This document shows positions 46,557-57,957 of a stretch of DNA of 64,000 nucleotides, one piece after another. The stretch comes from Serripes groenlandicus (lineage: Eukaryota; Mollusca; Bivalvia; Cardiida; Cardiidae): the NCBI GenBank assembly GCA_031761405.1, contig JASEVX010000003.1:16874379-16938378 (forward strand). The letters are read 5' to 3'. Made by a program: the position numbers and the translations under genes. The notes below the pieces were generated by a model. That model did not search any database, had not been told where the DNA came from, and saw only the letters and a program-made list of their open reading frames with translations. Positions within the stretch are counted from its first letter, which is position 1. Every line of letters starts with the position of its first letter.

Positions 46557-47021
46557 CTAATTAAGTGGAATTATTTATACTATAGGCAATCTCCTCATTT
46601 GTAATAATTGCATTTAAATCTGTTGAATCATTTATATCCAGAACATAACCCAAAGTATTACTATTATTTTGCAAGTTTGGATCTTTTTCAAACATACTCT
46701 AAAAATAGTTGAAGCATCTATCACCAGTAATCGGAATATTATTTGATTTCCGAATGGTACTACCTTTGACCAATTTCCCAAATTGTGATACATTATTTAT
46801 TGGTTCAACCAGTATCTTTTATAGTCAATTTCGTCATTTGTTCGTCTATATTCTCTGAGATCAAAAGTCTTTGTACTTTTTAATGTTTGACACTCTTTGT
46901 CCACCATGTTGGTTGTGTGATGTAATTATTAACTTGGATGTTAATGAACATTTTACTCTTCATTTAAAAATCCCGCTTCTTGAAATATTTTGTTAAATTG
47001 TGTCAAGGTAAGTTCGGGAAT

Positions 47022-47930
47022 CTAAATAGGAAGTATTTGATTACTCGAAAAGTCCGTAAAATATTCTTTAAATTTGCACAAAAATATATCAGCTTTACTT
47101 TCATCCCACTTATAAAATGTATGACCTCTCAAAGTTGACAGTTGAAGTTTCATTGTAGTCATAACATTTTTTGTCAAAAATAAAATAACATACAAGTGGA
47201 AAATGGTCTGAAAAATCTTCATTTTGAACTGAAGTACATTTTACATACTTGAAAAGATCAGAGGAGGCGATGAAATAATCCACCACACTTTTCCCATCAT
47301 TTGCAGTACATGTAAATTCACCATGCATGGAACGTTGAAAATATGGATATCAAAGACTTTACAGATATAAATCAGGGTTTTGCCAAATGTGTTGACTAAT
47401 ATGTCTTTTGATTGCCTGTGTAAGTGAAAAATATCTGAAGGATAGTCAAAACTATTATCATTTTGGAAAATGTGTTTAATATCATCATTTTCTATATAGT
47501 CTATCAAATTACCTACTCTCGCATGCAAATCACCTGTTAAAACCAGTCTGGCATTTGGATAGGCTGATGTAATATGTAAAATCTTTTCCGTTAGAATGTC
47601 CATACCATCTGATTGAGTGCTATAAATTGGAGAGTTTTCTGGCGAAACATATACACATAAAAATACAATATCATACTCAATTTCAAAAGCATCACCTTTT
47701 ATAAGTATAACAACACTTTCTGACATGTCCGTGAACATTTGTTTGACTTTTCCATTCTAGAGATATTTTTCTTTTAACAAAATAGTAACCTCCAGAGCAT
47801 TTAAGGGGGTTCTTTTTCTTTTTCCTGCAATCATTAAATTCAGTGTACCCTTGTATTATACTTTTGACAATGTTTTCGCACGTAATCCAAGTTTCATTCA
47901 ATACGACTATGTCAAATGACTTGCAGCATG
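47022..47930 (-). pseudogene. LINE 2 endonuclease domain
   Basis: Pieces in two or three frames: MNETWITCENIVKS (the E of the QE/NET motif), FLCVYVSPENSPIYS, ARLVLTGDLHARVGNL (Asp of GDxN, here H-A-R) and DYFIASSDLF...SDHFPLVCYF (Ser-Asp-His). The order fits an EEP-type LINE endonuclease. Frame breaks near 47720 and 47330. Confidence 0.7.
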
Positions 47931-48052
47931 CAATAAACTGCTTATCGTTTACAAATGTCTTTAAAACTCTAAGGTTATGTGTGCATTTACATTTTCTATA
48001 CTATTAGTACTCTTATGGCCTCGGCCTATTACCTATTTTATGTTTAATTGAA

Positions 48053-48798
48053 CTAGCTGGTTGCTCCCTTCGTCAAGTACAAAGGTTTTCCGCTTATAAT
48101 CAGTTTGTCATAGTTCAGATAAGCATCTTGGTTGATGTGTATTTGATCCAGCATGAAGGGAATTAGTTTCGATCGTGTGAATGACAATTTGAATATCACT
48201 GGACGTGGCGATGCTGTGTTGTGGATTATGTAGGCCCTTTCTATGCTTATAGAAGATAAAGTCAAATTCAATTCTTCTTCTATGTACTTTCTAACTAGCC
48301 GTTCAGTTTCAGCCCAGGTTTCGTGTTTGTCGTTTTCTGGAATATTGTAAAATTTAAGATTATCTTGTCTTGATTGAGCTTCCAGTTTTTCATGCTTATG
48401 TTTGTTTTCTACAGCAATACAGTCTAACTTTGTTATTTTTTCATTCATTTCTGATATTCTATTCTCCAGTTGTTCATTTCTTTCTTGCAACTCTTTTTTA
48501 TCTTGCTTAATCTCATCTACACTTTGTTCGAGTTTGTCAAACTTGAAGTTCATAGTCTTCACACTGTGTCTAATGTCTTCAAGTCTGTGTTTTCATTTTA
48601 AGATTCGTTGTTATCTTCGGTCATGTCAGTGCTTTTATTTTCTTCATTTTCATCATTTGTTTGCTCAAATTGGTTTAACCGTTGTTTTCTAGTTTTACTT
48701 GGTGATTCCAATGATGAATTGTTAATCCAGGAACTAATGCTATCCTGTTGTTGCGGCTGCTGTTGTTGTTGTTGTTGTAGTTTTTCAGAATGTCTCAT
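48053..48798 (-). pseudogene. LINE 2 ORF1 (coiled coil plus L1-type RNA-binding domain)
   Basis: The first part is Gln-rich (CTG/TTG repeat at about 48755-48780) with SSWINNSSLESPSKTRKQR. Then a long coiled coil (KLEQSVDEIKQDKKELQERN) runs into EAQSRQDNLKFYNIPEND, ETWAETERLVRKYIEEELNL, SIERAYIIHN and SPRPVIFKLSF, the RRM and C-terminal domain of L1 ORF1p (Transposase_22). A stop/frame change at about 48600 splits it. It would bind the LINE RNA as trimers. Confidence 0.75.
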
Positions 48799-48828
48799 GG
48801 GACCTTTGACCCGTTGATCCTGTTTAAA

Positions 48829-49140
48829 TTATTGATCTGTCAATGGAGTTTTGTCAGTGTGGTTCATCTTGGATTTTCTTATGTAGGCGGAAACTACGTT
48901 TGAACCTCTTCCCTTCAGAGTCCCTTGTCCGTTTGCACCATTGTTGCTGGTGGTGTTGCTTCTTGGCCCGGGATTGCACTCTATTCCGTGTACAGCTAGT
49001 CGCAGAAACAGAATATCTCTTATTACAAAGGATAGGTTCATGCTTGAAAACAATGCCGGTATATGAGTACTGTGTCGGCTCTTGTTTGGCTGTATGAATG
49101 ATCCAATTCTTGATATCAAGATGTCTATGGATATACTCAT
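48829..49140 (-). pseudogene. LINE 2 leader with 2A-like NPGP motif
   Basis: The frame includes RDILFLRLAVHGIECNPGP followed by RSNTTSNNGANGQG. NPGP sits at residues 56-59 (48964-48975) within GIECNPGP. 2A peptides (DxExNPGP) cause ribosomes to skip a bond; such leaders are known before LINE ORF1 proteins. Here the conserved Asp is replaced by Gly, which may weaken activity. Confidence 0.7.
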
Positions 49141-50576
49141 ATTGCTAGATCAGCGTTTTGTTTGTATTATTTGTATTATTTGTATTACAATTTATTACAT
49201 TCGGTTACTGTCTCCTTTTGGTACGACTTGGCTCAAGCCTGGCCGTACTTGTTTTCACTGGTCGATTAGTCACTCTTGACACCCTTAACACCCTATAGAA
49301 CCGGTAATTGAGTGGAACTTACCCGTTCTCAGAAATTATTAAATAGTAAACGGAAACGATGGAATCCACTTGTTTATATCTTTTTCCCAGTATCAATTTC
49401 TAAATCATAACAATAATCTATGTGTAAATGTAAATCAGCCATCTCCATCCAGCTTCAGTATCTATAAATAGATTATCAAGGCCGAGAATACGCCACAATT
49501 CTGGAGATTACGCGAGGCTCCCAAGAGGCGTATAAGTTTCAAATGACGATAAATAACTGAAAACTTATCATGGTTCAAGAATAATAATTTATTATATTGT
49601 GCTCTGAAATATTATATTTCATACGTTTTCACTGATTGTTTTCACTGAAACTTATTTCTTAAGGAAAACAATTAAAGGTTAGTATGCAGAACATTTCATT
49701 TTAAAACTTCACCTTATTAGTGCCTCTCGTAGGATTGCCAACTTAACTATGAACCAATCAAACGTTTCATATCCTTTATTTCTTCAACATTATTCATTAA
49801 ATCCAACATTTGATTGGTCTACAATCTAGATCATAGTTTAACATCTAGGTCAAAACTGAGGTTAATCAGCTATTGGCGAAAAAACACTTTGAAACTTTAC
49901 TGATTTTTTATGCATTGAATTTTATTGAAAGATATCATTTTTTCGTGATGGCTACATGCTTACCTTTAATTCTACTAGTCATATAAAGAATGAAGTGTTG
50001 CAAAAGAAATTATGTAAAACTGAAAATGAAATTTGAAAAATATATATATATTATATATTCTGAGTGTTTTCAAAAAATGATGAAACTGTAGCGATCGTCA
50101 TTAAACAAGTATGGAGTTGCATATACAATTTACACACGAATTTTCCAAATTCAATTAAAGGCATTGTTTTCTGAAATGCAAGTCAGAGATATTGGACTTG
50201 ATCAGTGAATATATTCAATAATCCCGAATATCTGTAAAAAGACTATAGACAATACATATATATTTCTTATACAAACGAATTTTTCAAAACAAAAGCTGTG
50301 AATATAAATAATAATGTAAATCAGTGTATTTAATTGTATGAATGTAGATAATAAAAAGAACCCTTTCCTTTTCAGATTGTACGTACCTCAGAGAACAGGA
50401 ATTTCCATATCGTAAAGTAAACGATAAAGAATTTTCAAAATCTAGGTAAGCTATGGTATCTGGTATTAAGAACTTAAAGGCAATGGAAATGGAACCGCCT
50501 AAATAATTCAAAACCTCTGCAGAATAGGGGACTGTTAGGAGATGAATATCCTTTCAACCCTTTCAAAAATAATCTA

Positions 50577-50621
50577 ATCACACACTATGAAACCGCGAAG
50601 CAGTTTCATAGAATGTGTGAT
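50577..50621. repeat. Strong short hairpin
   Basis: Arms ATCACACACTATGAAAC (50577-50593) and GTTTCATAGAATGTGTGAT (50603-50621), two bases bulged, nine-base loop. Confidence 0.7.
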
Positions 50622-52189
50622 CAGGATTTTTTTCATACCTCCATGAAAACGAAAAAGAAAATCTCTCCATTCCTTATAATTTAGCATAAATTTTGCTATT
50701 ACAGTGAGTATTAAAACATAAAAGCAGTTTACAACTTCCTTTTCCTTAATATAGCACGTCAAACATTAGTACTATTGTGTATAGGTGTCCAGATCTCCAA
50801 TAAAGAATTATATAACGCGGACGAATATAAAAAATGATGTAATTTCAAGTTTCTAGATCCCCATGTTGTTTATGTGCCTAAACCAATCAAACGGCAGTAT
50901 TTGCGATACACCTGATATTTGTAAAATTCCATTCAATAGGCCGTTATGTTTGAGTAAATCAACAGGTTAAACAGTGTTAAATGGATTTATTTCGCTTTTA
51001 GAAAATATTGTTGTTTCCATAGAACTGTATAGTGCAATTGCAGACGAACAGTGCGACAAAGTGCCAGCAGAAATCAAATTTTATTTGGCGCCAAATGACT
51101 AAAAAATAGTTCGTACATACCAGCACAAATCACAGCTAAGGAAGGAGGGTAGAAAGTTTGATAAGAATGATAACAAAATAAAGTGATAACAGTTTATATA
51201 AGGGAGAGAAGTATGTCCGGGGAAAATACAAATAGTGATATTAGTAGACAATGTTTGGAATATGGTGTCATATATATAGGCTATAATTTCTTAAACGCCT
51301 GTGTCGACTTAATGTTTTCAATGGTATCAAACAATTTTGAGATAACACGTATTTAATGCAATACACATTTATGTGATATTTCCCCGTCTGTATTTATTTA
51401 TGTTTTCAAATAAGTATGGTATCCTGTTTATCCCTTCTCAAACATCTATTAAAAATAAAAACAACCTACATACATGGTGTATACCCATCCACTAACGGAA
51501 ATAAACAAGATATTATCAATTTACAGATCAAATGAGATTTACAAAAGAAAAGGAAGGTTGCAAATACATTGCACATCGAACATATCCTGTTTGATCATAT
51601 TCGTTAATAAACATGAATCCATACATTAACAACCCAATGTTTTCAATATTCAAATATTATGATAACAATTTGGAATACTCAAATAAACTTCATCTGTGTG
51701 GAAGATTAAGTTAACCCAACGGTCATGTATCACCATATCTCGATCTTCCAGAAGATCAATTTAACATATTATGTTCAAAAGCAAGAGATATAATTTTACT
51801 GCACAGAAATACATCCCAAATACTGTTTTTTAATGAAAGTGCGCCAATAAAATCACATAGAGTGAAGGACAGGGTTATATGGTTTATATACTAAATGCAT
51901 CGTGTTCATGAATACCAAGACCAGACTGCACATATATATCATCTGATCCAAGCATCCAGTGAACACAACTACATTTCAGCAAACATTTCCGAAAAAACAA
52001 GTAGACATGTGCAAATCACAAATGGAGTGAGGTACACGATCAAATTGTTAATGTGCTACATACTAAACATATATTGTCTGTGAATACTACTAGGACCCGA
52101 GTGCGCATAAGTACTATATCTGATCCAAGACTTCAATGACTTTAAACTCATATCATAAAACAAGAGTTTATATATATTGTAATACAAAA

Positions 52190-52350
52190 CAGGTTCGATC
52201 CCCAGTCGCGGCTCTACGGTCATGGTGGAATGGGTAAGGCACATTTTCTAGCCTAGTACTGGTGTGTTTACTCAGGGATCATGAATAAGTGAACTATCGC
52301 CGTGATCTAACTGAAATATTGTTGAAGGTTCGTAAAACACCAATAAATTA
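52190..52350 (+). repeat. SINE with B box and A/T-rich tail
   Basis: Starts at CAGGTTCGATCCCCAGTCGC (B box, identical to that at 21965), then GGTCATGGTGGAATGGG, CTAGTACTGGTGTGTTTAC, GTGAACTATCGCCGTGATC and AAACACCAATAAATT. Links the tRNA head and the tail type of 23610-23777 into one family. Confidence 0.65.
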
Positions 52351-53274
52351 AATTAATTAAGTTAAGGGTTTAGATCAAGTAGCATTGTACTAATTACTGG
52401 TGTTTGGTAATTATTTTGACATAGTTGATTTTCTTTCATCGGTTTCTCAATAAATCAAAAATAGAAACATAAAAAGGAAGCATTTGTTACCAGTTAGTAA
52501 AAATCTTAGATTATAAATAACTTTTTGTTTTGAAGTGAGTTCATGGTTCAACTTAGTTCTGCTTTAAGTTTAAATGCATGTTAGTACCCTATTCTATTCA
52601 AAATAATAAATATCTATAATGATCCTTTATATTTCATTATATGTTTCTTTGGCGCTTCTAACCTTGCAGGCAATGGCATCTAAAGCCAGTGGTGAAAGTC
52701 CTCATATTTAACCACGCGTAGTTTGGCAATACGATGTTTGTACATTATTTTGCCATTTCATGCCCATGCTTCTGCCACTTCATCTTTCATCTTTTTCTTC
52801 ACTGTCATAAACAAGTCTAGGTTATGCTAGTCAAATCTTCATTTTCTCTGAATACTTCTACCACTTAACGGGTGATTCTAATGATATTTCTTCTCTGTTG
52901 GTATCATCTAAACCAAGTATCTTTAAATATCTTCTTCTACTTTATTGTTATGTTTGGTTTTCAAACTTCATTCATTTCTCATTCATTTGGTCCATTTTCT
53001 TGTCCATATGTCCATACCTTGATTTTGCAGGGACACTATAGTGTCCCTGGATCCTGTAAGTCAGTTCTTAATGCCTTTAATTCTCATTTACGCTTGTTAC
53101 ATTCTTGTGTGCCATTATATACCTTCCCTTCTATAACTTCAATATTTCTTGTAACACTTTGTAAGATGGAATCTTTTCATATTTGACAACATATCCTTCA
53201 TCATCGATTTGAGCACAAAGTGAGAGGTGAGTTTTCGTCCGACTTCCGTCCGTCCGTCCGCATGAGAGAGTACT

Positions 53275-53730
53275 TAAATCCCACCACCACCCTTATAAAG
53301 ACACTTAGATAAAAGAATTATAACGGGTATCTCATTTGCATATTAATGTTATTCATTCCGTAAAAGGGGGTTAATTACGGAATGAATTGCATACTTGTGG
53401 GATGCACCCCACAAGTAAAACATCAAAAGAAATAACCCCACAAGTACTCTCCCATGAGTTCGTGCGTCCGTCCACCCGTCCGTCCGCTCGTCCGTCCTGG
53501 TGACCGAGTACTTGTGGGGTGCATCCACCACCCTTATAAAGACACTTAGATAAATATTTATTTTCTTTGTTTTATAACAGGTATCTCATTTGCATATTAA
53601 TGCTATTCATTACGTAAAAGGGGAATACTTACGGAATAAATAGCATACTTGTGGAGTGCAACCCACAAGATTCAAACAAAAGAAATAACCCCACAAATAC
53701 ACTTCATGGGTACATCCGTCCGTCCGTCTG
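53275..53730 (+). repeat. Double-hairpin module, two tandem copies
   Basis: Two ~240-bp copies of the module at 400-640: CCACCCTTATAAAGACACTTAGATAA, then ATTCATTCCGTAA/TTACGGAATGAAT stem (53351-53387; weaker in the second copy, 53606-53640), then ACTTGTGGGATGCACCCC palindrome (53393-53416) and GTCCGTC runs. Here the module is not followed by the satellite. Confidence 0.8.
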
Positions 53731-53739
53731 TCTGTCTGT

Positions 53740-54050
53740 CTGTCTGTTCACTCTTTCCTTCAAACGACTCCACCTCCTTAACCAATGCACTGATTTCAAA
53801 ATAATTTCACAGGAATGTTCCTCAGGTGGGATTCGTTGAAATTTGAAAAACTTTGGATGCTGCGGTTTCGGAAAGTGGGAAAATTGCTAAAACTTAAAAA
53901 GAATTCTTGTCCGAAAGTAGTGGTCCGATTTGAAAATTATTATGCGTAAATGTTTCTTCGAGGACCCTCTACCAAGATTGTGCAAATTATTTCTATTCGT
54001 TGAAAAACATGGCCGCCAGGGGGGGGGGGGGGCGAAGCCTTTAACAATCT
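53740..54050 (+). repeat. Dispersed repeat with G14 run
   Basis: Continues from the hairpin modules; related to 8160-8400. Ends in a run of 14 G at 54019-54032, following CATGGCCGCCA. Confidence 0.5.
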
Positions 54051-54082
54051 TCTTGCCCAAAAGTACTCGGAGTGGAGACTTT

Positions 54083-54560
54083 TAGCTAAAGAAAAGAGAT
54101 AGAAACAGAAAGTATATCGAGTACAATGACCAGAAATGTGTTGTTTACCCTATGCATTCAAATACCGAAACTTGTCAAATGTATGCATATCAAATGTCTG
54201 AGCAACACGGACCTGCTGAATTGTATGAACTTGATTATCTTTTTGTATTTATGAATAGATTTTTTTAAAAAAAGCCTGACTCTAACAATTGGTATATACC
54301 CAAACCTTTAGGAGTTCACAGCGTTAGTACTCTAATGAAAACTATGACTACTGAGTGCGGTATGCAAGTTGTAAGAAAACGAATCACAGTGCACGAAAAA
54401 CAAGTTGCACTGCTTTGTTTGATGCTTGAAATGCACGAAGAATTATTTAGCAATTACGTTACCAAAAACATGTCCAAAGAATCAACAACGATGCAAATGT
54501 ATCTCTTTAAATGCAATTACAACTATAAGACTAAGTACAACAACATCCAAATCTTCCCAG
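54083..54560 (+). pseudogene. Crypton-type tyrosine recombinase relic
   Basis: The + strand frame KYIEYNDQKCVVYPMHSN...YLFVFMNRFF stops at an A/T run (about 54270). One base on, NNWYIPKPLGVHSVSTLM and KTMTTECGM continue, and another shift after VRKRIT gives HSARKTSCTALFDA, then QxxQKHVQRINN. WY..PLGV.S...LMK...ECG followed by NHSARKT (the H-x-x-R of the recombinase box) and a GHK-like VQxINN block is the pattern of Crypton recombinases and their domesticated kin (DUF3504, KIAA1958-like). The catalytic Arg is retained, but at least two frameshifts and two stops make it dead. The terminal Tyr was not identified. Confidence 0.6.
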
Positions 54561-55150
54561 GCTTAATAGAAAATTCCAAAATTGAACAACCCTTGAATCA
54601 AACACTTACCAGAAACTGTCAATTTTTCTTCAGCAAGGTTCGTTCGCATTCAAAACTATTCAACAAATCAGAAATTGAATTAATCATCCACAACACTGGA
54701 CAACGTTTTTCAGAATGCTATATACCTAAACTATCAAATAACTTTTATAAGCTAAAGTGTGCGTACTGTTGACTATTTTCCCCCAGAATCAAAACGCCTG
54801 TGATTAATTGTCTCAGAAAGTAGTTGAATTTACGGCGGTTATATGAGTGATCATTTTTTTTATAACAGTTTTTAATGAGCAACTGTTATTACTTTTAATA
54901 TAAATCCATTGACACATTCCTTATAAAATCCTTTAACTCTTGTCGTTTCGTGTTGAAATGCAAGCCGAATGAAACTTGGGATATTACGGAGCGTGACCTT
55001 AGCAAAGAGTACATATTCATTTTGTCATTTAGAATTGGCCATTTCCCATTAAATTATTTCTGTATATTTTGTACTCTTTTACAAGAGTCATTGTGATACA
55101 TACTCGATAACGTTGCCTGTGTCTCAACTGTTCGTGTATTATCAATTTCA

Positions 55151-55409
55151 GTTGTATGTTACAAGTAAACACATTAACCGAAGATGAAGCTAATCTGACA
55201 AACGAATAACACGACGGGCTTCCAAACAAATCAGACCAATATATGGACGAAAAAGATCCAGCCGATAATAAAAAAGGTAAATTATATTCAAACGGTAAAA
55301 ACGACATGCTAGTCCTGCGTATTGCACACGACACAACTAAAACTGATAAGTCAGCCGAAGTCAAAGGTGAAGCCGATACAAATACAGACACAGACGTAAA
55401 GGCAGTAAG
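55151..55409 (+). pseudogene. Possible degenerate charged exon
   Basis: TATCAATTTCAG precedes a frame MLQVNTLTEDEANLTNE, a TAA, then NKSDQYMDEKDPADNKK, DMLVLRIAHDTTKTDKS and TNTDTDVKAVR before AAG|GTAAGA. Good splice-like borders and Asp/Lys-rich content, but one in-frame stop and no recognised family. Confidence 0.25.
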
Positions 55410-55864
55410 GTAAGATTGCGGAATTGGATTTACAGGATGGCTTTCATTGATCACATCATGTTACTTACTAGTCTCTTATCTACTCGGTGTTGTGAAAGAC
55501 ATTGATCTTATTGTTACTTACAACATAATAGTTGAGCCGCTAGTATACAAGTCCAGTAACTAAGCAAGCATAACCAGGTTTCACGGTCGCATATTGCAGG
55601 ATACGTGTCTGCATAACACCGGACAAATTTAGGCACGTGTGTGTTTTGGTAAAACGATTCAATAAAGCACCGTTATGTCATCTGCGTGAGCGATACTCTG
55701 CAAAGACCAACCTTAACGGATATTAATATACGAATGAAGAAAACATGTTTTCCTTTATCTGCGGAAGGATTTAAATGGATACCGTTTCCCACGAGACTTT
55801 CGAAACCTTCCTAGACATGGTGAATATATATAAATGGCATCCGTTTAACAATTTGTGAGTATGA

Positions 55865-56842
55865 TATGAGTTGTCTAGCCAATATGCCATTAGAATGTTA
55901 TATTGATAAAAGAAAAATTAATCCTTTTCGGTCAGCTATGTAGGTTAGATACAGAAAAACGTATTAAAAGTATGTTCACATTTAGGCTTCAATCCTTCAT
56001 GAACAGACCGAGTAAAATACGTGGGTTTGTGCCGGATATATACCGCATTTTAGATAAATACGGCTTAACCAGAGTCTTAATGGAATATCTGTCTTACTCA
56101 ACTTTCCCAAGCAGTGCCTCATGGAGGAAAATAGTGAAACAAACTGTGACACATACAGTGGAGAAAAAGATGTTTTCAAACATTGAAAGCAATCCTATTA
56201 TATGTAACTTTAAATATATTCACAGTGAATTTATACCACGTAACATATGGTACTTCAGTAGAATATACCGTAAACAACTGACATGTTGTTATACAGCAAT
56301 ACATGTTGTTTCTAGACTGTTTTCCAGAAAGTATGACATTTATTGTCCTCAGTGTAAGACAAATACTAATTGTGAAGTAACGCACTTGCTGCTTTTCTGT
56401 CCAGTTACTGAACGTATACGTGAAGAACTGTGGAAAACATTTTTATCAACATTGGGAGAAAGCAATTTCCTTATGCTTACAAGCATGTCTCCGCAAGAAC
56501 AAATTCTGCAGCTATTAAATGGATGTTTGTGTTTCAAACTCAGGGATGAATCGAGAGTCGTTTGCTTTAAGCAGTGTATAAGATATGTCCATAATCTAGC
56601 TAAAAGCTCTTTGCATTCATGACCAATCTGTGTAAATATACTCATATATATATATTGTACATGCTGATATATGCATACTGTATTGTTTGATTTCACTACT
56701 GTTATTTTTCGTCACTTTTTTTGTCACATGTCTATTTTATGTTTGTATTGTTCTGTCTTTCGTAGAATTTGTATGTATGTAACACTCTCCGTTAGTGGAG
56801 GCAATAAAGAACTATTACTACTACTACTACTACTATTACAAC
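55865..56842 (+). mobile_element. 5'-truncated LINE with (TAC)n tail
   Basis: Ends in a CDS remnant, an AATAAAG signal and TACTACTACTACTACTAC (about 56813-56835). Only the ORF2 C-terminus is present, the usual result of incomplete reverse transcription. Confidence 0.75.
55870..56622 (+). pseudogene. LINE ORF2 C-terminal domain with Cys/His knuckle
   Basis: An open frame of ~250 codons: MPLECYIDKRKLILFGQLCR, GFVPDIYRILDKYGL, YSTFPSSASWRKIV and then CPQCKTNTNCEVTHLLLFC (C-x2-C...H-x4-C), typical of the end of animal LINE polymerases. The first recognised methionine in frame is at 55903, but the sequence is a fragment rather than a gene start. No stop within it, so the insertion is fairly recent. 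Confidence 0.75.
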
Positions 56843-57957
56843 ACTAGACGAAACATACTTTCAAGAAACAGTGAAATATCAGGGGTCTATTAATTTTGCT
56901 TACGATTAAGGGATGTAAAAAAACACCACGAAACGTGTAAGTTATGACACAAAGTATTTTAGCAAACGTTAATATTACCTCCATGTTTTCTTTTAAACCC
57001 ATTGAATCCGTAAATTGAGAAGTCAAAGTTTTCTTTTCAATCAGAAAAGTTTTCTCATCGTTTAAATGCCCGGATCCTAAATCAAGAGAAAAAACTCTAC
57101 AATGTTTAATTGAAGTATTTCAAAGCGCGGAAAAGTTCGGCAATTACAATAAATAAGAACACAAATTCTAGAAATCTCTTGGGATTAGTGTTATATAAAA
57201 AGAAAGTTGACACTATACGTATACAGACTTTTACTAAACTCTGTCATTCTGGTATACATCCCCAGAAAATCAGGAAGTTTACTTGACACTGAAAATTATA
57301 TCACATAAGGCTTCCTTGAAAAAAGTGTAGTTTTTAACAAGGAGTATCTCTACCACCTCTTTCTTTCAATATATCACCTCAGAAAAATGGTATTCCTTTA
57401 TTTTTAGCTGGCTCCACATTTTATGACTGCACATTTATATAAATGGTATCTAGATGTCCAGTGTTTTTTAATTATTATTTGTAAGAACCAGAATTGAAAA
57501 TCTTCCTGTGCCAATCATTTGTTATTTTAATTAATTTGAGATTTGTGACACTCGCATGGATTACTTTTATTATACTTAAATTGCCTTTTAGTCTGAATTT
57601 CCTTGATTGAGATATCAATAAGCCGTTAATGTGTGGTAATACAATGTCTTTCATTTTCAATATACCCCTACACTGTTGTATTACGGCATAGTGTCAATGT
57701 TTTAATCTACAGGGGGAAGGGAGGAAGTAAGAAGATAAATCGAATTGTGACCCTGTTAACAAAGAATTAAAACAAATATAACAATGTCTGTTTCAAAGCG
57801 AACTCCGGGTTGCAGACTGCATCGACTTATAGAACAACGGCTCATTAGTATTCATAAACATTTATATTATTTTTCACACACAAAACCGCTTATGAATGTC
57901 GATGTAAGTTTTAATTGCACACGTTTAGTATAACAAAAATTGCTGTCGATCGTGTAT
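56843..57957. other. Unrecognised part of the copy-2 insert
   Basis: AT-rich; no gene or known repeat seen. Confidence 0.4.

Larger units (their letters stand above)
45077..49280 (-). mobile_element. Eroded LINE 2 with 2A-like leader, reverse transcriptase core missing
   Basis: The - strand order is: leader with NPGP motif (49140-48829), Gln-rich and coiled-coil ORF1 (48798-48053), endonuclease (about 47930-47022), linker (46980-46570), then a SINE (46556-46420), then the ORF2 C-terminus (46147-45512) and a 3' tail of TATTG repeats (45077-45098). Reverse transcriptase motifs are absent between 46570 and 46147, so the core has been deleted. An NPGP leader with L1-type ORF1 is known in LINEs of molluscs, sea urchins and amphioxus. 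Clade (CR1/L2 or L1-related) not settled. No target duplication found. The right end near 49280 is approximate. Confidence 0.8.
49281..53215. other. Gene-free stretch
   Basis: No gene recognised. Holds a 45-bp hairpin at 50577-50621 and a SINE 3' half at 52190-52350. Short open frames (e.g. 52872-53186) are AT-rich and without domains. Confidence 0.45.

Noticed and set aside
55029..55454. 141-residue - strand open frame
   Set aside because: Ser/Val-rich mirror of the charged + strand segment; the + strand has better splice borders.
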